Assembly (NCBI RefSeq): GCF_019925205.1
Contig: NC_083561.1
Coordinates: 23,931,217 to 23,995,216 of the forward strand
Length of the DNA stretch: 64,000 nucleotides
Origin: Metopolophium dirhodum
Lineage: Eukaryota > Arthropoda > Insecta > Hemiptera > Aphididae
Direction of reading: 5' to 3'
This document shows, in pieces, positions 53,487 to 64,000 of the stretch. The notes under the pieces were generated by a model. It saw nothing but the letters and a program-made list of their open reading frames with translations. It did not search any database and was not told the DNA's origin. Within the stretch, counting starts at the first letter, position 1; every line of letters begins with the position of its first letter. Both the position numbers and the translations under genes were made by a program.

Positions 53487-55839
53487 CAAGTTTAATACAA
53501 TCCATTATACATTGTCCCACTTATAACCTACTGTATAGCAGAGCGACATCCACTTACCCGCTTATTTTAAATTGTATATAAAAAAAATATATCTGCCAAT
53601 ATTTCGAGCGTAATATTTTATGCTCATTCAACAGTTGCCTTGTGCATTAAATTCACAGCTCTAGTAATAGTGTAATATTATGTATAATAAAAAACGTGCA
53701 AACAAACAGTAGTAAATCGTAATTTTTCTAGTTAATTAACATCATGCAAAGTATTTATAACAACAAACTCCCACTACATTATAATATATACAAAACTATG
53801 TGTGATATTCCCACAGGCGTCCCGATGGGATCTATACCTACTGCAGCAGGTATGATAATAGCATAATATATACATTTCGATTATTTATTATGAGTTATGA
53901 CAATAATTCGTATTGCTATATTATAAACAGGCGTGGTATTATAATATTAGAAGCAAACAGTCAGTGTTTTTTCGGTGGCAATAGCAGCAGCAGCTCTGTT
54001 CGAGCGAATTGAACGTTTTTCGCGCGTTTTAACCCTTTTCTACCATTGAAATAAACGCACATTAGACGGAGAAAGGCCTGTGACGCGTACAAATATACGC
54101 ACGTCTAACCTACATACACATCAGTATATTATTATATATAACAATATAAGATATTATAATATACGACCGTAAACTACAATGGACGATTAGGTCCGGCCAC
54201 AGTAATATGCCTTTTGGTTATTATTTATAAATAGGCGGGTACTGGTTTCGGCGGCAGCGGCAGCAGCGGAGGGATCGATTAACCTCGTGAAAATTTCAAC
54301 GAAAAAAACTTTTATTAAGACTTTCTTTTCGCGCGCGCACAAAGACCTTAACGAGTTTTTGATGTGGGGGAAGGAAATCGCCGTGAAGACGCATTTACGG
54401 CCACTGCAGCCGACCGATCAACCGAAGTCGTTACGATATAATATATATATATATGTGTGTGTGTATGTGTCTATATACCAACTGTATATATAACAACCGG
54501 AGGCCGCGAGGGGGAATAATGTCGACGGTTGTACACACCGCGAGCGGCCAATGGAAACGATCGACGAGCGTTTTTAATTAATCGCTTTTTTCCTATAGCG
54601 TGCGGAACACTGAGCATTGTTGTGTTATAGTATACTTATATAATATTATACGTGTATCCGACATCCGAGGGTATTTCTCGTTGGTTATTAGGTATATCGA
54701 GTAGGTATATAAACATATATTGTATAGTGTATACAGCTACAGTATATATTGGTATATATTATATCTATACGAAGAAAGGAAACGCAAAAATCGGTTATCG
54801 TGAAATTTCTTATTTTTTATTGCTTGAATAAATTTGCGAATAATTATTGAGATACCGTAGAGAGAGAATAATATTATATTTTTCGTTAAAAACATTGTAC
54901 CTATTGTAGAAAACCAATCGAATATATATATATATATAGGCGAACGCACATCATGTGCGAGCTGCTCTATAAAATATCTGCTATTGTAATTTAGTGGAAA
55001 TAAGTATATTAAAGATATTATAATATTTCGTATTGCAAGACACGACGATTAAACGACTGACTGTAAGTAGGTATATTGGATTACTTCAGAATATCGCGAC
55101 ATGGTCTCGTGGACTTTGCGATCAGGAGGGGCGCAGCGCACTGAGCTAAGTTCAACGAGTTCGACTTTAACGTACGAATCTAATAATGCAGCGTGGTTCT
55201 TAGTCTATTCGTCCCGTTTCCGGTTTCGTAACGACGTCGTACGCATCTAGTATAGGTATTAAGCGCGCGGAAGTCCGTTGAACCGTGTGCACGCACAGAC
55301 TGATCACGAGGACTTAAGTATACTCGTATGTAATCCCATACACACACACTCGCGGCCGCGTGACGCTATCGCTGCTGTACATATAATAATACATTATATA
55401 CCTCGCGTTGTATATAGCATATATACGTGTGAGTGCGTGTGTACGTATGTATATATGATAAAAGGATTTCGTCGTGAGCTGCAGCGCGTCAAGAGGACAC
55501 GTATTAATAGCGCGCCCGGCCCGCACGTGTATACACATATTATACATACATCCAATGCACACGCGAGTGGAGTATATATACCTATACCGAGTACGCCGCC
55601 GTCGGACTTAAAAACGGGGGATAGACTTAGATCCAAAAGGGGAACTGCGGCGGGGGAGCAAGGTGAGGGAGAGGATACTGCTGCTGCACCGTATTACAAA
55701 GCAGATTATTTGGACGGGCTCGACGTTTTCGTGCAGCCGTCGGCTATACACACACACGTAGGGACCCGTAGTCCTTGGACGCCAGCATGTGTGTGTGTGT
55801 GTGTGCCGAAAACAAGAAAGTCGTGGGGTCACCGCCGGG

Positions 55840-56460
55840 AACAGTTGACGGGGCGGAACGGTGGAAGGTCGGACGGTTGACGCTGCGGACGGACCGGGGG
55901 GTGGGCTGCACAGGAAGAGAGACGGTGGTGGGCCGGGGGAGAGAGAGGAGAGACGTTGCGCGTCAAAAGTGACGAAGATTTATGGCGGCGGCGGGCAGGC
56001 CCCGTTTCGTTCGGCCTCCGGGGCAGCGCGCGCGGTTCGGCGGTGGCGGCGGCGGTTCCCACCGGGGACCGGTCGCCGCCGCTCGCGTGCGTAAGCATCC
56101 AAACCGTATTATATGAAAAAAAAAATACACACCAAACCGGAGACGGAGTGAGAGGTAGGGAGAGGGGAGTGAGAGAGCAGTGAGTGAAGGAGGGAGAGAC
56201 GGAGTAAAAATAAAAAATAATATATATATATAAAAGGGAGATTTACCAAAAACGTAAAAGGCTCACGACGGCGGCAACTGCCATGTGTGTGTCAAATGGA
56301 ATAAAGCGGCGGCCTCCTCCGGGGAGTGAGTGATATAGAATAACGGGGTGGTGGTAGGAAGAGATATGGTCGGCGAGAGAGAGAGAGAGAGAATGAATGA
56401 GAGAGATTGTAAAGAGTGAGAGAGGGTAAGAGAGAAAATAAGAGAGACGGCTCTAGAGGC
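55840..56460. promoter_or_regulatory. GC-rich block with purine (GAGA) tract; candidate Polycomb/GAF response element
   Basis: GC-rich to about 56100, then strongly purine-rich on the plus strand to 56460, including a perfect (GA)9 at 56375-56392 and many GAGAG words. ATGGC (complement of the Pho core GCCAT) occurs at 55982-55986, and again outside at 56710-56714. Clustered GAGAG and GCCAT words are the known hallmark of Drosophila Polycomb response elements, and Hox loci are their best-known targets. Function here is inference only. Confidence 0.3.
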
Positions 56461-58899
56461 GTATATAATATTACGTACATGACAGACGTACCGAGAGTAA
56501 TTTGTATTTTTTTTGTCCCCCTCCCCCCAAATATGAACTCCTAACGACTACCGTAAGACTCGCGCGTATAGCACTTAGGAAATTAGAAAATATATGGGTC
56601 CCAAAATCGCAATAAGGAAAAAGCGGCATGTATTTCGTGAATACACAATATCCGAAATTATCAAACTTTTGTTGAACTTCCCTAATATATTCTAATTATT
56701 ATTATTATAATGGCGGCGAGACTGCAAATTGCAATAATAACAACGATCGCGCGTGTAAGACAACGTTCGTTAGCGGCGATGAAATCTCCGTGATTAATCA
56801 CTCGGAGTGCCGATCTATCCTATTTACTATACCTACTGCGTTTCTATACAAAGCAAAATTTTTAAATTGGTCATAAAATGTCATTGCGCGGTCGGTAAAG
56901 CGGCCCTATAACATCATCAATGGCCCTCGTAGATTTATACGCGGTGCAGTTACAATAATAGTTATACCGAGAGTTACATAGAATGTACCTATCATCTATA
57001 ATAATAAAGTAGGTAAAGTTTTTCTTTTTGAGTGTAAATTTTTATTTTCATTTTGAGTTACTAACCAATTATAACAATATATAATATTATTATCTTCATA
57101 TTATTATAATGTATTTATCTATATTCTTGTTTCGATGCAGACTTTTTCTCATATAATAGGTATTGCACGTCCGCGACGACGACACATCGATAGAAATTAT
57201 TTAACTAGAAAATTGTCTGTATTTCCTAGGACACCCGATATCCGTAAGCGCGTTATTATATAGACGTGGTGTTATGTGACAATCGTTTATGGACGCTATC
57301 TTTAGCTACTATTTAAATCTAGAATTAAATAACCATCATGCACGCGTTTGGATATACATATTATATTCACATTAATATTCTCACGGTCACGGAAATTTGT
57401 ATAATATCCCAGTATATATTATGCATACGCGTGTTAAACGACTCAAATAAAATATGTTAATCGGTTTCAATGAAAACCGTTTTAACTGACATAAAACTAT
57501 TTGTTTGTAAACCCGAATCTTCGAGACTTGGTATTACACGCGCGTAATCCTCTGCTTAAACCTTTATTAACTGCAGCGACGTTATAAATTCATTTAAACG
57601 ATTAATTATATTACAGGCGTAGTTTACGAGTTCATATTATAATAATAATAACGGTTGCGAAGAGTATAGCGGGCGGGACAACTATTATTATTGTTATTAT
57701 TATTATAATGCACACGCAGCTCTAAAATATAACTGGTGTTTCGAAATGCGCGATTATTAAATGTCAAAAACGAAAAGTATTTAAAATGTTGAAAACTTAG
57801 ACCACCATGTATTATTTAATATTAAGATGATAATTTACGCGTCCCAATCATAACCTAAAACAACACATCTGACCGCGAAGACGTGACATTTTCGTTCAGA
57901 CTATAGGTACTGGGGAAATCAGCGCCAAACATATTGTTACGTATTTTATAAAACCAACAGCTAACACGGCGCTATCGGTCGTCTCTCTAAACACGGGTCG
58001 GTTAGCTAAGGAGAGACCGTTTAAAGAAAACTAGAGGAAATTTATGGCTAACCGGAAAAAACGCCCGGCGCAGCCTCGGGGGAGTAGTAAATCTGAACGC
58101 AAAGTTTCAGGCTGTATCGCCGGAGACGCTCACTGTAGGAGGAAAATATAGAAAAAAATCGTATCATCGTGGACGATACGTAATAATAACAATAATATCT
58201 TATAAACGACCATAAAATATCATTTGTTTTTCTTTCAAATCTATTTTTGTATAGGTATCATTTGGAAACGGTAAATCGATTACCTATCAGTTATGAGACT
58301 CATAAGTTAAGAGTATTTATTGAAACACACATAATATTGCCCAGACAATGAAATGCATATCTAAGCTAATAGTATTTATTTTTAGAGAAATCCAACTATT
58401 TTAAAGAAATTAATTCCTGCAACTTTGAGATCAGATTGACAGTGGATTTTAACATTTCACTATATAATGAGTAAACTATTTGATGATGTTAAAGATTACT
58501 TCTTTATCGAAAATATTTGGTGTGTATTGTGTTCACGTATTTAAACATAAAAATATCTATCGAGTACGTATTTCAAACGAATATACCAAGTCGTCGTCGC
58601 GAGTCGTAGGAAATCTACAGAAAGCTTTAACGGAAAATCAGCACAACGATATATTCCAATAACGTCATATATATAAGCTACCTATATAGATCACACCTAC
58701 AAATTGTATCCGAGTTATACCCGTATTATAATGTAAGACACCCGAGGTACTTTTAATTGTCATCTCTGCAATCGTCATCGTATATCATATACATATAGGC
58801 CGATATATGGTTATAAAGCCGATGTACATTATTGAATTGTGATAAAATAAAGGACGGGTGGGGAAAAAACAAAAAAAAAAAAACGTTTCGTTTATTTTT

Positions 58900-59290
58900 A
58901 GACTGCCGCTCCGGTGCGATGGTTTTAATTCGGTAAAAGATTGTTCGCGTGTACCCGGCGGCGCGCAGTCCGTCTGTCGGAGAACCGAGGCAAATATTAA
59001 TTACGACGCGCGTATTGCATATATATACACGTAAACGGGCGGCGTTCGGTCGCGGAGAGCGCACAGAGTTAATTAACTCGGAGAACCCGCCGCCGCCACA
59101 GCCAACCACCCTCATGGCGGCGAACCCAAAATGACGGATAGTCCCCCGCCCCCGTCCCACCCGAGACCCATCCATCCGCCGACGATACGTCGCGCCGCCG
59201 CCTGCACGTCGTGTCCGACACACCGTGCAGCGCCGCCGCCGCCGACATCACCGCAGACGCCACCGCGCCGACCATTTTGAAAAGGGACAA
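58900..59290. other. GC-rich island in the inferred Antp intron, no gene recognised
   Basis: CpG-rich with CCGCCGCC repeats and an ATGGC word at 59114-59118. Open frames on both strands are not Antp-like. It might be an alternative promoter or a regulatory island. Confidence 0.4.
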
Positions 59291-61833
59291 CGCTATATAT
59301 GAGGACTACCCCAGCACTCCACTCGTGATAAGTCCAGACGTGTGGTTAAAATTAGACACCTTGTGTTTTTTGCTCAAGACTTTATTATTTCTCCTTACGG
59401 CTTATACGGGCACAGTATATAGGTATACATTGTAACGTGTCTGGATATCGCGTGTATAATACAAGATAGTATAGGATACGAAGTTTAACGTAGGAATTGC
59501 GCGTTACTATATCGATTGGCAGAGCGAACGCTATTATTATTGTTTAGAAAGTATCAGCCGATGCTGTAGGTACCGGTATATGCAAAGTTTATAGCGCGCA
59601 CTCGCTACACGTTGGATTAATACAGATTTACATAATATTTATTAAGTATATGCGCGAGGGAAATCACTATACGGGCCCGCGTTCTTTCGGGTTTGTCGCT
59701 TCGGCGTCTGCACCAGTCGCATACACACAGATACCTATATATATATAAATGTGTATAATTCCGACGACCGTGACGTCGGCACAATCTGTAGATCTGTATA
59801 GATCGGCGGGACACGCTGCACAGCAAACGCACGCATATTATATAATATATATATTTTTATGAGTTATGGCCCGACCCCCCCCCCCCCCACAGCCCGCCAT
59901 ATTATCACGATGCACACGGTCACGCTGACTATATCCTCCTCTCGTTTTAGGTATATACGCGCTCGTCACCGGCTGTATATATAATAATATTATATACGTA
60001 CGACGACGACAATGACGACATCATCATCGTATAATAATCTGTACGCCAGCTGAGCCGAAAAACCCGCGTGAGACTCGTACTGTGTATATATACACATGAC
60101 AGTTATATACGTAGCTGCGTTTGTAGTCGAATAATAATATAACAATAATAAGTGCGTATATTTCTATATATCGTCGAGAGTCGTGGGAACGCCATCACGT
60201 CTACGCAGGAGGCTGAGCGAAGCAGTCGAAACGGATACATTATTATCATATCGTTCGAGAGACGAAATTAATAATACGGAAACGCCGCAGATTTGTTCGC
60301 GCGAAATAACTATATCGTTCGTGTACCTATCGAAAAGAGCGGTTCGATTTAAAAAGATACGTATAGACCGAGAAGCCGATTGAGCAAGTGCGGCACGAAC
60401 GTCGCGTTTTGATCGCAGTTAAATTAATAAAGTAAACCACGCTGCATTTATACATTTATACAGTATACATACCAAGTGACTATATTTACAAGTGTCTATA
60501 TTATACTGCAGGATAAGTATAAACCAAAACGTTTTTCTCTGCGTATATACCGTTTTTGTGCGGTGGTCGGTATACCTATATGTACATACTTTATTATGCG
60601 CGAACGAGACGTAGTTTGTATAATATCCAGGTCAATGGTTTTTTTTTTTTTTTTGAAAACTAATTATTTTCGTGCGCTGCAGACGAAGTCGTCGTTTTAA
60701 AAATGTGCGCAAAACGAGGTGCAACACCATGCCGAAAAAATATTGCGTTTTTTTTCGTACGAGTAAGAGAGCGCGTTACATTATAATATTATTATATCAT
60801 ACCTACGATTGCCAGAAAAAAAAAAGTTATAAAAATGTCCGTTGGTCCGGCGACCGGCTGCAGCGGTGACCCCCCGGACCGCGGCGGAGGTGGCGCACCG
60901 CACCTCAAACTTTTGCCCCGCGTAACTTTGACGGATCGCTCGACACGCGTTTCTTTTGATGTGTTTTACTGAGCGAAACAATAAACGGGGGAACAAAAAA
61001 AATTAGGAATTTAAAGAGATTAATCACGACGCTGCAGTCGCTCGAAATGTTAATATAAACGCCCGTGTAAATTATAAACACCGCCCACTATTGCGTAGCA
61101 CAAACGCATACCTAACACAACCTATAACCTACACAAGATATGAGTTTGATCAGTTGCAAAATGTAGTTGGTTATCCGTTAATATTTTGCCATTATTTCTT
61201 ATTGTTATTATTGTATTAATATTATGGTTCATCCCTTCCACTGTGAACATATATTTAGTTACGAATTTATTATATTATTCGTGAATTGTTTTTAATTTCT
61301 ACAATAAGAAATGAGAAGTTATTAACAAATCGGCGTTGTTTAAAAACCATGATATTATTTATGTTATTATTTTTTTTTGAGGGGTGAGGGGGAGGGCATA
61401 ACAATTACATTTTTCAACTGTTAATAATAATATGTACTTTATACGTCATCCGTGGTGAATATCCCGGACGATATACATTAGTATGAGATAAAAGAAACGA
61501 ATGGGTACGACGTGACTGATAAGAATAATAGCACATCAAATACGCGGATTCTGCTATCCGGTATAGGAAATTTTCATTGCATCGCATAATCGCAGTTCTG
61601 CTGCTACTAGTGCTACTACAAATGGTCTAGTGTATAATTATTTATGTTTTTTATAAGGAAGACAATATGCTTTAAATTGTCGGGCCACGCTCGAGATAAT
61701 ATGTGACGAGCTGCTGCTGGTTTTCATTAGTGGTAAAACTATATGTATAGGTACTATACACTATCCCTAATGCTATACAAAACTATCTAAATTCCACGCC
61801 TGCAAAATTAATAAATCAGTTGACGTTAGATAG

Positions 61834-62202
61834 AAATGTAAAAAAACAAGCGTTGGTGCACACATCGTCGCCTACATATTTTATAAACAGCTGATTGTTG
61901 TGGGATTTAAAAAAAAAATAGTAATAATAACCACTTGTTTGTTAACTTTAACGTCTCGAGCAAATCGGGTAGTTAGACCTGCAGTTAAACTGTTAAAGTT
62001 TCCAATAGGAGTTATTGGAGGTTTCATAATATATAATGTTATAAAATAAATAATGAAAGCCTTCACCGATTTAATAATAAACATGCAAAACTATGGTAAA
62101 AAAAATGTAAGTTTAAAACTCAAGAACGGTAAGTTTTGGAATTTATACGACTTTCAATCGCTTTACGATATCAACGATCTCAGTCACTTCACAATATTAT
62201 AA
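61834..62202 (+). other. Two consecutive open frames, coding-like, unknown
   Basis: The first frame (61834-62049, no ATG) ends in a hydrophobic stretch, FPIGVIGGFIIYNVIK then TAA. Four bases later an ATG at 62053 opens a 49-residue frame (starts MKAFTDLII, ends DLSHFTIL) that stops at 62202. AATAAA-type signals follow within about 25 bases. The compact spacing and amino-acid mix are unlike the simple-sequence frames elsewhere in the window. No homologue is recognised, and chance remains possible. Confidence 0.15.
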
Positions 62203-64000
62203 CAATATGAATAAACGATCGTTTAAATAAAACCCATACTTTTAATTTATTAATATACCAATAATTATATTAGGTAGTAAATAATAATATATGTTTCATT
62301 GAATATCTTTAGTAATTGATATGCCTGTACAGGAATTCTATACTAAATATGATAAATACAATAGTGTTACTATAATAATATTTCATGATCACGTCAAACG
62401 ATCATGGAAACAAAAAAAATAACAATAAATACAAGACGAAAAAAACGAGTCTTGAAGAATAATATACATCGATAAACTTAAGAAAATAATTTAGAATACC
62501 GCGACGAATAATTCGGAAAACGATTGAAAAAAAAATGTTCGGCTGTGCCACACTAAAACAGGCTAAAGTGCGTTTGCTTTCAATATTGTGTATACACGGT
62601 TATATAATCTTAGTGCTTAATAATATTATCATTTAGTGGCTTAAGTACATGTTTAAACTACTGCAGTAATTACTCTGTGTATATATGCAACAGGTAAAAG
62701 TGCATCATGCTGCTGATATATTTATACTATGCAAATATAAATATTAAATAAAGTAAGAAATACCAATTAGTGTTTAGTTATAAAACCTGCGATAGTGCAA
62801 ACAATTTAAACCATTTTATGTATTTTCTACTATATTATTTATTGCGGAAGAAAAAATAAACATAATAATGAGTAAAGCGTGTATGTGTACGATAGAAAAG
62901 AAAGATAAGAGGTAAGAGTTGCAAGATAATAAAAAAATATATATTATAATTGCCACGTAAAGTCGCTACAAATGTATAAATATTACCAAAATACCGCAAA
63001 TGCATCCGTACCTGAGTCTGGACCTGCAAAAATTATCGCAATCATGTAAAATAAAATAAAAAAGAAAATAAATGATAAAAATAAATAATGATGGATGATA
63101 GTAAACTCTGTCTCTGATGATGGCTAATGGCTAATGGCTATAATGGATTATAATATTATTACCATAATATTACGTAATGTCGTTTAATTGTGTTGTTTAC
63201 CGGGAACTGTATTGTTTTCGCGTTTCGTATTTGCATATCCCACATAATATTATTTTCTAATAATAACGGTTTGCATGTTCATCGAACAATATTGGGCGAT
63301 TATTCTTAGGACGAAAAAATCCATTCGATTCAAACGAGTGTGTCCCCTTTGCACTGTGTCCGGCACGCGGCAATTAAACAAAAAATTAACAGTGTAACAA
63401 TATCATATCATAGAGCCTAGTCCCGACGCAGAGGGAGAGATCAATTATTGAGGCCAATGCATATTTTATAGGGATAACGACATTCTACAGTTTTTGTCAT
63501 TGTGCGCCTCCGAACTTGAACATCAAAACTCGAAACCATTGCGACTGATAATAATCGTCACCGACGAAACGAACGTGATGGACCCATAACCAGCAGCGCA
63601 AACGACGGAAACGCGAAATCGCGGGAAACATAATAATGATATGTACCTATATTATGTTATGTAGTTTTCGACTACGGAGTTGGTGAAGTGGGGGGGAAAG
63701 GGAATGGTGTAATCATGATGATGATAACAATAAACGCGCACTTTTAAACGGGTTCGGGTGGTGAGCGGTGGACTTGCAGTGTGTTTACACGCGTGGGTGG
63801 CAGGAGTTGTGGAGGGGGTAAACAGCCACTTGTTGATCGGTAATTTATGATTGTACGCGCCGCCGCATTATATATAACATGTATACCGGCAGTTATCACG
63901 GACACCCGTTTGCACACATTTTGAAAGTTTTACGCGAAAATATTAATGATTCGTTTGCATATCATACAGATATTATCGAAAAACGTAACGAGCCGTCAAG

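Noticed and set aside
55278..55880. 200-codon plus-strand frame in the Antp intron
   Set aside because: Mixed repeat-derived sequence on the strand opposite to Antp, not like any Antp N-terminal exon, with no convincing splice sites.

Overview
The window is AT-rich metazoan nuclear DNA, broken by short GC/CpG-rich islands, many microsatellites and small DNA-transposon relics. One coding feature is certain: on the minus strand, 51733-51983, the last coding exon of the Hox gene Antennapedia (Antp). It encodes a complete 60-residue homeodomain and a 22-residue tail ending in an insect-type Antp C-terminus. The gene and tail mark an arthropod Hox cluster. The dense TATAGGTA / TACCTACC-type filler and the style of the small hAT-like and pogo-like elements resemble an aphid (hemipteran) genome; that is my recollection of such genomes, not proof.

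Layout. Positions 1-13,600 are AT-rich and gene-free, with several miniature transposons and a diverged direct duplication (about 2484-2745 and 3661-3920). From 13,600 to 47,500 GC-rich islands alternate with AT-rich DNA; the islands lie near 13.7-15.0, 22.0-23.2, 26.1-28.1, 30.4-31.0, 41.6-42.2, 44.4-45.7 and 46.8-47.5 kb. A 500-base assembly gap lies at 33520-34019. From 47,500 to 51,732 lies AT-rich DNA that should include the Antp 3' UTR. The homeobox exon follows. From 51,986 to the window end is what should be Antp intron, with GC-rich islands near 55-56 and 59 kb, a purine-rich GAGA tract and one nested-repeat MITE.

Because Antp is read right to left, its upstream exons (N-terminus, YPWM hexapeptide) should lie beyond 64,000: no YPWM coding sequence was found in the 12 kb upstream. 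No second homeobox was seen in the 51.7 kb downstream, where other insects carry ftz and Scr. The window therefore looks like a Hox-cluster regulatory desert around one exon. Several short open frames have coding-like composition but are not recognised and could be chance. No tRNA, rRNA, CRISPR or recognisable transposase/reverse transcriptase gene was found by eye. All boundaries of islands and blank regions are visual estimates.
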